From positions 1 to 64,000 of the forward strand of contig NZ_DS996805.1 in NCBI RefSeq assembly GCF_000156235.1: a stretch of DNA of 64,000 nt, given 5' to 3'. The DNA is from Pseudovibrio sp000156235. GTDB lineage: Bacteria; Pseudomonadota; Alphaproteobacteria; Rhizobiales; Stappiaceae. The position numbers and the translations under genes are program-made. A model generated the notes under the pieces. The model was not told the origin of the DNA, searched no databases, and saw only the letters and a list, made by a program, of their open reading frames with translations. How positions within the stretch are numbered: position 1 is the stretch's first letter; each line of letters opens with the position of its first letter. Below, in pieces: positions 46,168-55,009 of the stretch.

Positions 46168-46196
46168 GGCCGACGCATACCCTGCGTCGGCCTTTT
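46168..46196 (+). terminator. Attenuating hairpin between dctP and dctQ
   Basis: GGCCGACGCA (46168-46177) pairs perfectly with TGCGTCGGCC (46183-46192) around TACCC, followed by TTTTC. It lies inside the TRAP operon and should allow partial readthrough. Confidence 0.85.
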
Positions 46197-46234
46197 CTAT
46201 GAGTTTTTTGTTTTTATAACGAAGGGCATATCAG

Positions 46235-46837
46235 ATGAGTATTCTGACAAGCGAACTTCCAAGACCAGTGGCTAAACCGCTGAACGGCGTCATTAAATTG
46301 ATGAACCTCATGATTACAGCAGGCGGTGTAATCATGGCGCTCACATTCTTTATGGTGGTGATCGTCCGTTATGGCTTTGGTGGTAACCTATTCGCCTATG
46401 AAGAATGGCTGATGACCATCAGTTTCTGGATGTTCTTCATGGCTGCTGCTGTCGCCTCGGCACGCAAAGAGCACGTGAACGCAGACGTGCTTGGCTTTCT
46501 TATCAAAAACCCACGCATCATCTGGTGGCGTGAGGTTGCAGTTGAAATCATCGAGATTGGTGTGCTGTCCGCTGTGACGTATTGGGGCTTCCTGATGCTT
46601 CAGGAAGAGGTCGCTTCCTATCCAATCTGGCAGACTACTGTTGCGCTGAAGATCCCATTCTTCGTGCCGCGTCTCGGCATTTTCCTCGGCTTCCTGTTTA
46701 TGACCCTGTTTGCTGTGCTGCACTTCTACCTGCTGCTCAGAAACGGTCCTAAATGGCCAGAGCGTGAACCGCGTGAGATCGCGGAGAGTGTTGACCCTGA
46801 AGAAGAACAAGTAAAAGCACAAGGGGCTGCGCAATGA
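46235..46837 (+). CDS. TRAP transporter small permease (DctQ), second system
   Basis: A 200-residue DctQ with four spans and the characteristic VIVRYGFGGNLFAYEEWLM motif. The C-terminal 25 residues form a charged Glu-rich tail not usual for the family. Its stop overlaps the DctM start by four bases (ATGA), so the two permease subunits are translationally coupled. Confidence 0.9.
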   Translation: MSILTSELPRPVAKPLNGVIKLMNLMITAGGVIMALTFFMVVIVRYGFGGNLFAYEEWLMTISFWMFFMAAAVASARKEHVNADVLGFLIKNPRIIWWREVAVEIIEIGVLSAVTYWGFLMLQEEVASYPIWQTTVALKIPFFVPRLGIFLGFLFMTLFAVLHFYLLLRNGPKWPEREPREIAESVDPEEEQVKAQGAAQ

Positions 46838-48123
46838 TTATTGTAGGTTCTATCGCCATTCTTTGCGGCCTGCTGCTGCTTGGTGTCAGCGTGCATCTGG
46901 CGTTTGGCGCAATTCTGATTTTCCTCGCCTATATGGGCGGTCACGATGTGGCAGGTTATCTGCCAACTGGTCACTGGAAGATGAACAATGTGGTGCTGCT
47001 GGCTATTCCGCTGTTCATCATGGCTGGCGGTATCATGGAGAAGGGCCGTATCGCTGCGCCTCTCGTGGCACTTGCTGAGCTGTTTATCGGGCACATCAAA
47101 GGCGGCCTGTCTGCGGCAACTGTTCTGGCTTCCGGCGTGTTTGGTTCTATCTCCGGCAGTGCGAACGCGACGCTGACCTGTATTGGTGGCATCATGATGC
47201 CGCACCTGCGCAAGGCGAACTATCCGCAAGGCCAGTCTGCTGCGCTGATCGTAAGTGCAGCGCCGCTGGGTCTGCTGATCCCGCCGAGTGCTTCTCACAT
47301 TCTTTATGCCTGGGTTGCTCAGCAGTCCGTGCTGCGCGCGTTCCTGTCTACGGTTATTCCGGGTCTGATCCTGATCACTCTGCTGATCGTGGTGAACCAG
47401 ATCATGCTGCGCAAGTACAAAGACATCAAGCTGGAAGAGCGTCCTGAGAACTTCAACTTCGAGTTCAAGAAACGCGGCCTGAAAGCGTTTCCTGCGCTGA
47501 TGATGCCGGTCATCATCCTTGGTGGTATCTACGGTGGTGTGATGACGCCAACAGAAGCTGCTGGTGTGGCTGTGATCTACGCGATCCCTGTTGCGATCTA
47601 CGTCTACCGAGGCCTGACTTGGAAGACCTTCCGCGAGACTGTGCTGAGCTCCGGCATTACCATTGGTGTGGTGATGGCGATGATCTTCATGGTTCTGATC
47701 GTCAGCCGCTTCCTGATCTTTGAAGACATTCCTGCAATTGCAGAGGAGTTCGTCTACTCCGTTTCTGAAGATCCGATCATGATCCTGCTGATGGTGAACC
47801 TGGTGATGATCATCATCGGTATGCTGATGGATGACATCTCTGGTATTCTGCTCTCAACACCTCTGCTGCTGCCAATCGTGCAGGGCGTAGGTATGGACCC
47901 GATCCACTTTGCAGCTGTTCTGGGTGTGAACCTGGGGATGGCGAACATTACACCGCCAACCGCACCACTGCTGTATCTGGGGTCTAAGGTGACAGACACC
48001 TCCGTCGATAAGATGCTGAAGCCGACGTTGATGTTCATCTTCTTCGCGTGGCTGCCAACGCTGATCCTGACCACTTTCATCCCGCAGTTGGCGCTCTTCG
48101 TACCAGACCTGCTGCTGAACTAA
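46834..48123 (+). CDS. TRAP transporter large permease (DctM), second system
   Basis: A 429-residue DctM protein with about twelve spans. Landmarks include LLAIPLFIMAGGIMEKGRI, GSISGSANATLTCIGG, APLGLLIPPSASHILYA, GGVMTPTEAAGVAVIYA and VNLGMANITPPTAPLLYLG. It completes the second TRAP system. A terminator follows. Confidence 0.93.
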   Translation: MIIVGSIAILCGLLLLGVSVHLAFGAILIFLAYMGGHDVAGYLPTGHWKMNNVVLLAIPLFIMAGGIMEKGRIAAPLVALAELFIGHIKGGLSAATVLASGVFGSISGSANATLTCIGGIMMPHLRKANYPQGQSAALIVSAAPLGLLIPPSASHILYAWVAQQSVLRAFLSTVIPGLILITLLIVVNQIMLRKYKDIKLEERPENFNFEFKKRGLKAFPALMMPVIILGGIYGGVMTPTEAAGVAVIYAIPVAIYVYRGLTWKTFRETVLSSGITIGVVMAMIFMVLIVSRFLIFEDIPAIAEEFVYSVSEDPIMILLMVNLVMIIIGMLMDDISGILLSTPLLLPIVQGVGMDPIHFAAVLGVNLGMANITPPTAPLLYLGSKVTDTSVDKMLKPTLMFIFFAWLPTLILTTFIPQLALFVPDLLLN

Positions 48124-48153
48124 GTGTTCCGGAATTAGCGAGCTGATCAATTC

Positions 48154-48183
48154 AAGGCGGGTGCCACAGGCATCCGCCTTTTT
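48154..48183 (+). terminator. Rho-independent terminator after the second TRAP operon
   Basis: AAGGCGGGTGCC (48154-48165) pairs with GGCATCCGCCTT (48169-48180), one G-T pair, loop ACA, followed by TTTC. Confidence 0.88.
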
Positions 48184-48767
48184 CTTTGCTTGTTCCTTGA
48201 GAAATAAGGGGGAGGTGGAGGGCTTCACCGCGATGGAAATTAAAAGAATCAGTATTCGGTTTTCTGTCTTATGGTTAATTTGTGGGAACTGTTGGATTTC
48301 TTAGGTTCCAGTAGCGTAAATAAAATTCAATGACAGGTGGTATTTTAGCGACTGGGAATGAATATCTCTAAAATTTTATCTTTCTAATTTTCCTCAGTAC
48401 TATATCGAGGATGAGTAGAGGTGACTCTATTTCTTCCTAGATGAGTTCTAATAGATATGTTTTTCAAGGAACGCTGTAATGCGTTCTGGGTGTGTTGGGT
48501 CTCTATTTAAGTATTCTTGCTGTTTTCTATAAGTTTGCTGTGCTGAGTGTTGCATATATTCAAGGGTTCTCTTTAAATTTAAGGGTATCATTTGTGATGT
48601 GAAAAAATATATTGATAAAAATCTCAACACGTGATTTTACTCTCTTAGATTTTCTTTTTGTTTTTCCCATGGGCGGAAAATCAGGGGCGATGTGAAGATG
48701 AAATGTCATTGTCTTTGGTTGGTTGAGGTAAACGCCGTTCGTGGAAAAGTCATTGGGGTGTAGGGCA
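48184..48767. other. AT-rich gap before the type I secretion genes
   Basis: No gene is well supported. A 60-codon minus-strand frame (48448-48630, GTG start, ending in QHSAQQTYRKQQEYL and PERITAFLEK-like text) has a protein-like tail but no RBS or family match, so it is left uncalled. The region is more AT-rich than its neighbours, and the promoter of the secretion genes probably lies near its right end. Confidence 0.4.
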
Positions 48768-50132
48768 ATGCTTTTTCGAGGTACTTCTGTTGCACTTTTG
48801 ATGTGCGCGTTGGGGGTAACGTCTGCTCATTCCGCGTCTTTAAGAGATGCCGTTGAAACCGCCGTTCTCACAAATCCGGACATTGTAGAGTCTGCAGCAA
48901 ACAGAAGAGCGCGTGATCAGGAACTGCGCGCTTCGCAAAGCGCCTTCATGCCAAAGCTGAGCGTGAACGCATCCTTTGGTGCTGAACGCCTTCGCAGAGC
49001 ACAGTCCAACACAACGGAACAGTGGCGTGCTGCCAAGCAGGTTAGCATAGAAGCTGAACAGCTGCTGTTTGATGGCTTTGGCTCTGTAAATGAGATCTAC
49101 CGTCAAAGCGCCCGCGTTGATGGTGCTGCTCTGCGCGTGCTGGAGCGTTCTGAAGCGATCGCACTTGATGCCGTTGAAGCTTACATCGACGTTGTGCGTC
49201 ACCAGAAGATCCTCAACAGATCTAAAGAGAACACCGCTCTTCACCAGCGGCTCGCACGTGAAGTTAAAGAGCGTTACGACGGCGGTGAAACCGGCGCTGC
49301 TGACCTTGCTCAGGTTCAGGAACGTGTAGCTGCTACCCGTATGATCACTGCAAGCGTCCGCAAATCTTTGCTGGATGCGATGGCGAAGTATCGCCGCGTG
49401 GTTGGTGTTGCTCCAAATAATCTGATGGCTGTTTCTGCCGCAAACTCTGCTGCTGCTAAGAGCCTTTCTTCTGCGCTTGCCATGTCTCGTCAGAGCAACC
49501 CGCTGATCCTTTCTGCTGAGGCAGATACAGACGCTGCTGGTTTTGCGCTTGAGCAGAGCAGCTCTTCTTTCATGCCACGCGTTACTTTGAACGGTTCAGC
49601 TAATTTTGGTGATGATCTGAATGGTTATGAAGGCCGCAGTGATGACTACCGCATCATGGTGCGTCTGAAGTGGAACCTTTACAACGGTGGCTATGACAGC
49701 GCGATGCGTGGTCGTGCTGTTGAGCAGCTTGCTGAAGCTCAGGCTCGTGTAGACCGTATGCGCCGTGAAACCGATGAGGCTGTTGAGCAGGCATGGGCGT
49801 CTGTTCAGACAACCCGCGAGCGTATCTCTGCACTGCGCCAGACTGTTTCTGCAAACCAGCGCGTTGTGAGCGGATACCGTCAGGAATACAACATCGGACA
49901 GCGTTCTTTGCTGGACGTGCTGAACGCAGAAAATGCGTTGTTTAACAGCCGTATCGATCTGATTTCAGCTGAGTACATCCTCAAGTTCTCTACCTACCAG
50001 CTACAGGGTACCACTGGTAATCTGCTGGCGATGTTCGACATCACGCCACCAGCTGAGGCAAGAGCTGATCGCCGCGGGAATACTTCAGTCTTCCCTCAGG
50101 CAGCAGGTTTCCAGATTGAACCACTTCGTTAA
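48768..50132 (+). CDS. TolC-family outer membrane channel of type I secretion (LapE-like)
   Basis: A 454-residue outer-membrane efflux protein with a signal peptide (about residues 1-24) and the two-repeat TolC layout: a first alpha-hairpin with RDQELRASQSAFMPKLSVNA, a second with ALEQSSSSFMPRVTLNGSAN, and the late conserved GQRSLLDVLNAENALFNSR. It starts a set with a LapB-like ABC exporter, an HlyD adaptor and a LapG-like protease, ahead of the giant adhesin. The ATG at 48768 directly starts the signal peptide; a GTG at 48741 is an alternative. A hairpin terminator separates it from the ABC gene. Confidence 0.9.
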   Translation: MLFRGTSVALLMCALGVTSAHSASLRDAVETAVLTNPDIVESAANRRARDQELRASQSAFMPKLSVNASFGAERLRRAQSNTTEQWRAAKQVSIEAEQLLFDGFGSVNEIYRQSARVDGAALRVLERSEAIALDAVEAYIDVVRHQKILNRSKENTALHQRLAREVKERYDGGETGAADLAQVQERVAATRMITASVRKSLLDAMAKYRRVVGVAPNNLMAVSAANSAAAKSLSSALAMSRQSNPLILSAEADTDAAGFALEQSSSSFMPRVTLNGSANFGDDLNGYEGRSDDYRIMVRLKWNLYNGGYDSAMRGRAVEQLAEAQARVDRMRRETDEAVEQAWASVQTTRERISALRQTVSANQRVVSGYRQEYNIGQRSLLDVLNAENALFNSRIDLISAEYILKFSTYQLQGTTGNLLAMFDITPPAEARADRRGNTSVFPQAAGFQIEPLR

Positions 50133-50170
50133 TGGTGTAACCTGCACGCATAGCCGAAATTTTCTTCAGG

Positions 50171-50195
50171 AAGGGAGCCTTTGCGGCTCCCTTTT
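50171..50195 (+). terminator. Hairpin terminator/attenuator after the TolC-like gene
   Basis: AAGGGAGCC (50171-50179) pairs with GGCTCCCTT (50185-50193) around TTTGC, followed by TTTG. It sits 25 bases before the ABC gene, so expression of the downstream genes may depend on readthrough. Confidence 0.8.
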
Positions 50196-50219
50196 GTCGT
50201 TAGGAATGATGAGATTGTA

Positions 50220-52397
50220 ATGACTGTCGAGACTGAAAACTCAGCTGAAGTGAGCGTCAAAGATCCGCTGATTGAAGCGATCAAGTACATCGCCAGAAGT
50301 TACGGCAACTATGCAACGGCTTCGGTCATCCTTGCAGGGTTGCCATACGATGGTCAGCGGCTTTCTATCAAGCTGGTTGAGCGTGCAGCATCCAACTGCG
50401 GGATGCGGGCGTTGGTCGTCAATAAGAAAACAGCCACCATTCCGGCAGTCTCGCTTCCTGCGATCCTTGTGTTTGAGGACGGCAGTCTTCGTATTTTGAA
50501 AGAGCTGAATGAAAGTACCGGGCATGCGTCCATCGTGGATGCCGAGAAGCCTGAGGAACAGCAGATCCTTTCTATTGCGGCCCTGGAGAAGCTCTACAGC
50601 GGCCACGCGATCTTCTTCAAACCGGTGAACATGACCTCTGAGAACAGTGGTATGGGCTCCGGGCGAGACGGGCATTGGTTCTGGGGTGTTATCGCGGGTT
50701 TTTGGAAGGATTACATTCACGTTGCGATTGCGGCGCTGGTGATCAACAGTCTGGCACTGGCGTCTCCGCTCTTTATCATGAACGTGTATGATCGGGTTTT
50801 GCCAAACTTTGCTGTTCCAACACTGTGGGCGCTTGCTGCTGGGGTTGTGCTGGCACTGGTGTTTGATGGAGTTTTAAAGACTGCGCGCAGCTCAATCATT
50901 AACATGACGGGTAAGCAGGCAGACCTTGCTATTGCCTCTCGGATTTTCTCCCATGCTCTTGGATTGGATCTGGAGAACCGTCCAGGATCAACCGGTCAGT
51001 TTGCCAACCATATCAAAGAGTTTGAGACTGTTCGTGAGTTCTTCACGTCCTCCTCATTGGTTGCTCTGATTGACATGTGTTTCATCGGTTTGTTTGTGAT
51101 GGTGCTGTTCATCATTGTTGGGCCGATTGCTTATGTGCCGCTTGCTGCGGTTCCGGTTGTTGTTCTGATTAATCTGCTGGTGCAGCCTGCGCTTGCCGGA
51201 TCCGTTGATCAAGCGACCAAGGAAAGCGCTATGCGCCATTCGGTGCTGGTGGAGAGTATCGCGAATATCGATACCATTCGTGCGCTCAATGCTGAAAGCT
51301 CCATGCAAATCAAGTGGGAGCGCTCCGTTGCCTCCAGTGCTGCTGCCATTCTTAAAGGGCGCTACTGGTCCACATTGGCGCAGTCGCTTACTGGCTTTGC
51401 GCAGGCGTTGGTTTCTATCTGTATCGTTGTCTGGGGCGTTTATCTGGTTAATGAGGGCACTGTAAATATGGGTGGCCTGATCGCAGCGATGATGCTTTCT
51501 GGTCGTGTGCTTGCGCCGCTGTCCTCCATTGCGGGTACGTTGACGCGCCTGCGCCAGACCATGCATTCCTACAAGATGTTGTCTGGGTTGATGGATCTGC
51601 CAGCTGAACGCAGGCCTAACCGGACGTATGTAAACAGCCGGATCACTTCCGGTGCAGTTTCCTTCCAGAACGTTTCCTTCCGTTATCCGGAAGCGGCTGA
51701 AGACTCACTGCGTGATGTGAGCTTTGAGATCAGGCCAGGTGAGACGATTGGACTGATTGGCCGTGTTGGTGCTGGTAAATCGACTGTTGGTCGCTTGCTG
51801 GCAGGGCTCTATACGCCATCCGACGGGGCAATCCTCGTCGATCAGATTGATACCCGCCAGTACGATCCGGCTGATCTTCGTGACGGAGTCGGGTTCCTGT
51901 CTCAGGATAACGTGCTGTTCAGCGGCAGTCTGAGGGAGAACATTGTTGTCGGGCGTCCTCAGGCGTCTAATGAAGATATCTATCGTGCAGCTCACATTGC
52001 CGGTGTTGAGGATTTTGTTGCGACCCATCCGCATGGCTTTGATATGCAAGTGGGTGAGGGTGGTCGGCTGCTTTCTGGTGGACAGAAGCAAAGTGTTGCG
52101 CTGGCCAGAATGTTGCTGCGTCAACCACGTCTTTTGTTCCTCGATGAGCCGTCCAGCCATCTGGATACGGCCTCTGAGCGCCGTCTTCTGGAACGCTTGA
52201 GAGAATACAACTCACCAGACACGACCATGATTATCAGCACGCACCGGACGTCCTTGCTGCAGCTGACAGACCGTTTGATTGCGCTGGATAAGGGCCAGTT
52301 GGTGGCGGATGGTCCACGGGATCTTGTGATTGAAAAGCTACGTACACTTGGGACGACGCGACAAGAGCAACGTCAGCGCAGTGCAGAGGGCGTGTAA
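50220..52397 (+). CDS. Type I secretion ABC exporter (LapB-like) with degenerate C39 domain
   Basis: A 725-residue fused transporter. Residues about 15-130 resemble a C39-peptidase-like domain without a catalytic Cys (ARSYGNYATASVILAGLP), as in LapB and HlyB, where it docks the substrate rather than cutting it. Six spans follow (about 155-440). The nucleotide-binding domain has Walker A GRVGAGKSTVGR, the signature LSGGQKQSVALAR and Walker B LLFLDEPSSHLDTA, with the H-loop in ISTHRTS. Its likely cargo is the adhesin starting at 55010. The ATG at 50220 is chosen; an upstream TTG start would overlap the terminator. Its stop is followed one base later by the adaptor ATG. Confidence 0.93.
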   Translation: MTVETENSAEVSVKDPLIEAIKYIARSYGNYATASVILAGLPYDGQRLSIKLVERAASNCGMRALVVNKKTATIPAVSLPAILVFEDGSLRILKELNESTGHASIVDAEKPEEQQILSIAALEKLYSGHAIFFKPVNMTSENSGMGSGRDGHWFWGVIAGFWKDYIHVAIAALVINSLALASPLFIMNVYDRVLPNFAVPTLWALAAGVVLALVFDGVLKTARSSIINMTGKQADLAIASRIFSHALGLDLENRPGSTGQFANHIKEFETVREFFTSSSLVALIDMCFIGLFVMVLFIIVGPIAYVPLAAVPVVVLINLLVQPALAGSVDQATKESAMRHSVLVESIANIDTIRALNAESSMQIKWERSVASSAAAILKGRYWSTLAQSLTGFAQALVSICIVVWGVYLVNEGTVNMGGLIAAMMLSGRVLAPLSSIAGTLTRLRQTMHSYKMLSGLMDLPAERRPNRTYVNSRITSGAVSFQNVSFRYPEAAEDSLRDVSFEIRPGETIGLIGRVGAGKSTVGRLLAGLYTPSDGAILVDQIDTRQYDPADLRDGVGFLSQDNVLFSGSLRENIVVGRPQASNEDIYRAAHIAGVEDFVATHPHGFDMQVGEGGRLLSGGQKQSVALARMLLRQPRLLFLDEPSSHLDTASERRLLERLREYNSPDTTMIISTHRTSLLQLTDRLIALDKGQLVADGPRDLVIEKLRTLGTTRQEQRQRSAEGV

Positions 52398-52398
52398 G

Positions 52399-53706
52399 AT
52401 GAAAAACTGGGATTATGCGACCGATATCCGCGCCAGCCTGCAGACGCGCCCACCACGGGCAGCAACACGCGTTATTCTGATTGTTTTTGTTGCGCTGATT
52501 GCCGGTATCGTCTGGGCATCTCAAGCTGAGCTTGAAGAAGTAACACGTGGTGAAGGGCGTGTTGTGCCATCCAGCCAGATCCAAATCGTTCAAGCGCCGG
52601 AGAAAGGGATCGTGAAATCTCTACTCGTGGAAGAAGGGCAGATCGTCCAGAAGGGCGATATCGTGGTGCGCGTGGATGATACAGGCTTTTCCTCGCAGCT
52701 TGGTGAGCTTCAGCAGCGTCAGTGGAGCCTTTTGGCGCGTGCAGAAAGGTTGATGGCGGAGGCCAACAATGCACCTCTGGAGCTTTCTGAGGAGCTTAGA
52801 AACAATGCGCCGGGCCATAGCTTTGAAGAAGAGCAGGTTTATCTAGCCCGCAAACAACAGTTGGCGAGTGAGATTTCTTTGCTCAAAAATCAGCGTTTGC
52901 AGCGGGAGCAGGAGCTGGAAGAGCTTCTGGCGGAACAGCGCAAAACGACTGTGACGACCGAAACGCTGGCGCGTGAAGTTGAAATTAACGAGCGGCTCTT
53001 TAAGCGCAAGGTGCTTCCAGAGATTGAGTTCCTGCGTCTTAAGCGCCAGCTGGACGAGGCTCAGGGCAGTTTGGAAGTGCTGAATGCTTCTATCCGGCGT
53101 GTGACTTCAGCGGGGCAGGAGGCGGAAGAACGTATTGCCAATGCGCAGACTGTGTTTCATGCCAAGGCCCGTCAGGAACTAGCTGCAGCACGTGCTGAGC
53201 TGGCGGTAATAAATGAGAGCATTAAAGCTGCTCGCGATAAGGTTCAGCGGACCGATCTTGAGGCGCCTGTCTACGGTGTGGTTAATCAATTGAATATATC
53301 CACAATCGGGGCTGTCGTGCAGCCTGGAGAGCCTCTGGTTGAGATTGTTCCGCTGGAAGATACGCTTCTGATTGAAGCGCAGATCAGTCCTCAAGACGTG
53401 GCATTTCTTAGGCCAGGTCAAGAGGTTACGGTCAAAATCACTGCCTATGACTATTCCATTTATGGTGGTCTGAAAGGCAAGCTGGAAAGGATCGCTGCGG
53501 ACTCCACCAAGGACGAGCAGGGAAATCGATTTTTTAAAGTGAACGTCAGAACAGATAAAAACTATCTTGGGACGGAAACGGATCCTTTACCAATAATTCC
53601 AGGAATGGTGGCCTCAGTAGACGTTTTAACCGGTTTTAAAACGGTGTTGGATTACATCCTTAAACCTATAAACAAAGTGCGTTCGGAAGCACTCCGCGAA
53701 AGGTAA
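52399..53706 (+). CDS. HlyD-family adaptor of type I secretion (LapC-like)
   Basis: A 435-residue membrane fusion protein with a single span (about residues 25-45), a lipoyl half (QIVQAPEKGIVKSLLVEEGQ), a long coiled coil (about 115-285, rich in Glu, Arg and Gln), the second lipoyl half (TDLEAPVYGVVNQLNISTIG) and a beta-barrel ending GMVASVDVLTGFKTVLDYIL, the standard HlyD C-terminus. It bridges the ABC exporter and the TolC channel. It begins one base after the ABC gene stop, so the genes are co-translated. Confidence 0.93.
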   Translation: MKNWDYATDIRASLQTRPPRAATRVILIVFVALIAGIVWASQAELEEVTRGEGRVVPSSQIQIVQAPEKGIVKSLLVEEGQIVQKGDIVVRVDDTGFSSQLGELQQRQWSLLARAERLMAEANNAPLELSEELRNNAPGHSFEEEQVYLARKQQLASEISLLKNQRLQREQELEELLAEQRKTTVTTETLAREVEINERLFKRKVLPEIEFLRLKRQLDEAQGSLEVLNASIRRVTSAGQEAEERIANAQTVFHAKARQELAAARAELAVINESIKAARDKVQRTDLEAPVYGVVNQLNISTIGAVVQPGEPLVEIVPLEDTLLIEAQISPQDVAFLRPGQEVTVKITAYDYSIYGGLKGKLERIAADSTKDEQGNRFFKVNVRTDKNYLGTETDPLPIIPGMVASVDVLTGFKTVLDYILKPINKVRSEALRER

Positions 53707-53734
53707 TTTCGAGCGCCTGACAAGGGGCGTCAGG

Positions 53735-54640
53735 ATGTTTTGTAATAGGTTTTGGGCCGCCGGCAGACACCGTGCGGCAACGAAGGATTATTGTGTCTAC
53801 AAAGCTGCAGTTCTCGGATTTGCCGGTGTTGCGCTTGGACTTTCTCAGTTTGTTACTGCGGCTGCTGCACTGGAGCCGCAAACCCCTTATTTTCCAACGG
53901 ATCTCGCTTCTGTTTCTACCCCTCAACCGGTGGTTCTGGCCAAAGCTCGCATGCCTGTGCCAATGGCTAAGCCTGAGCTTCCTGCTATCGAAACGGCTTC
54001 TGCTCATGGGGCTGATGCTGTTCTTGATAAGCCTGCCAGCAAGCTTCAAAGTGTAGTTCGCTCTGCTGCAGGAACTACTATCGATATGCGCTGGAGTATT
54101 ATTACCAGTCAGATGGATAGTATCACGAGCTCTTCCAAGTGTTTGAAAAGCAGCGAGAAATGTGAAGTCAGCGTGCTGAACACCTGGGGCAATCTTATTA
54201 AGTCAGCTCGCAAGCTTCCTCGTCACAAGCAGCTTTCCTACGTTAATCGCGGAATTAACGCGCTGATCAGTTACAAGAGTGATCAGCAAGTGTGGGGGCA
54301 AAGCGACTACTGGGCTTCTCCGATAGAAACGCTGAGCCAGCGCCGGGGGGATTGCGAGGATTATGCTGTCCTGAAGTACTGGACCTTGAGAGAGCTTGGT
54401 ATTCCGGCGGAAGATATGAAAGTGGTTGCGGTATATGATACCAAAATTGGCCAGTACCACGCGATCCTCAATCTCTCCTATAAAGGAGGGGAGTACGTGC
54501 TGGATAATCGCTTTGGTCGTGTCGCACTTAAGCAAGACACTAAAAACTATAAATGGGTGCATGTTGCCGGTAGTGGCAAGCAGCTCCCGCAAAAGACCAA
54601 GTATACATCTCTTGCTGCAATGACCCGCGCGTTTAACTAG
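53735..54640 (+). CDS. LapG-like periplasmic cysteine protease (BTLCP family)
   Basis: A 301-residue protein with a signal sequence after a short basic N-terminus (hydrophobic about residues 23-45) and a bacterial transglutaminase-like cysteine protease domain. The triad is C207 in RRGDCEDYAVLKYWTL, H242 in GQYHAILNL and D257 in YVLDNRFG. In Pseudomonas, LapG cuts adhesin LapA at a TAAG di-alanine site and releases biofilm cells; calcium binding and LapD control it. The downstream adhesin has a TAAG site, so this is probably its protease. It lies 28 bases after the adaptor gene and is closed by a strong terminator. Confidence 0.92.
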   Translation: MFCNRFWAAGRHRAATKDYCVYKAAVLGFAGVALGLSQFVTAAAALEPQTPYFPTDLASVSTPQPVVLAKARMPVPMAKPELPAIETASAHGADAVLDKPASKLQSVVRSAAGTTIDMRWSIITSQMDSITSSSKCLKSSEKCEVSVLNTWGNLIKSARKLPRHKQLSYVNRGINALISYKSDQQVWGQSDYWASPIETLSQRRGDCEDYAVLKYWTLRELGIPAEDMKVVAVYDTKIGQYHAILNLSYKGGEYVLDNRFGRVALKQDTKNYKWVHVAGSGKQLPQKTKYTSLAAMTRAFN

Positions 54641-54673
54641 AACCGCGAATCCAGTTTACAAAACCTATTTTTT

Positions 54674-54711
54674 GAGCGCGTTACAAGGGGCAAAGAACGC
54701 GCTCTTTTTTT
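54674..54711 (+). terminator. Rho-independent terminator after the LapG-like gene
   Basis: GAGCGCGTT (54674-54682) pairs perfectly with AACGCGCTC (54696-54704), followed by a run of seven T. It separates the secretion/protease operon from the adhesin gene. Confidence 0.9.
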
Positions 54712-55009
54712 GTTCGGGAAGCCCTTTCTCCTGCCAATCAGCTCTCAAAAAGCACCATATCCCGTTAATAACTTCGCCACCCTGTATAGGGAGCGGTGTT
54801 TAACAAAAAGTAAAATACTCAATAAAATTTAATCAAATTAAAACCTTGGTCGCAGAAACGCGCGATTTCAGGGTGTTGCCGTACTGTGACGGAATTAACG
54901 ATGTTAAAATTTCCTTAAGGAAATGATTTGACTTTTATCAGGATTGGCAAAATTATCGGCGCAATTGCTAAAATTTTATTAAAACTGTTTATGCGTCGGG
55001 TTTGCTACT
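54712..55009. promoter_or_regulatory. Adhesin promoter and leader region
   Basis: This 298-base AT-rich gap must hold the promoter of the adhesin gene. No riboswitch or regulator site can be named with confidence. A 62-codon frame at 54928-55116 overlaps the adhesin in another frame and is taken as a shadow. Confidence 0.4.

Noticed and set aside
48448..48630. Small minus-strand frame of 60 codons in the gap before the TolC-like gene
   Set aside because: It has a GTG start without an RBS and no family resemblance, in AT-rich DNA. It cannot be excluded but is not supported.
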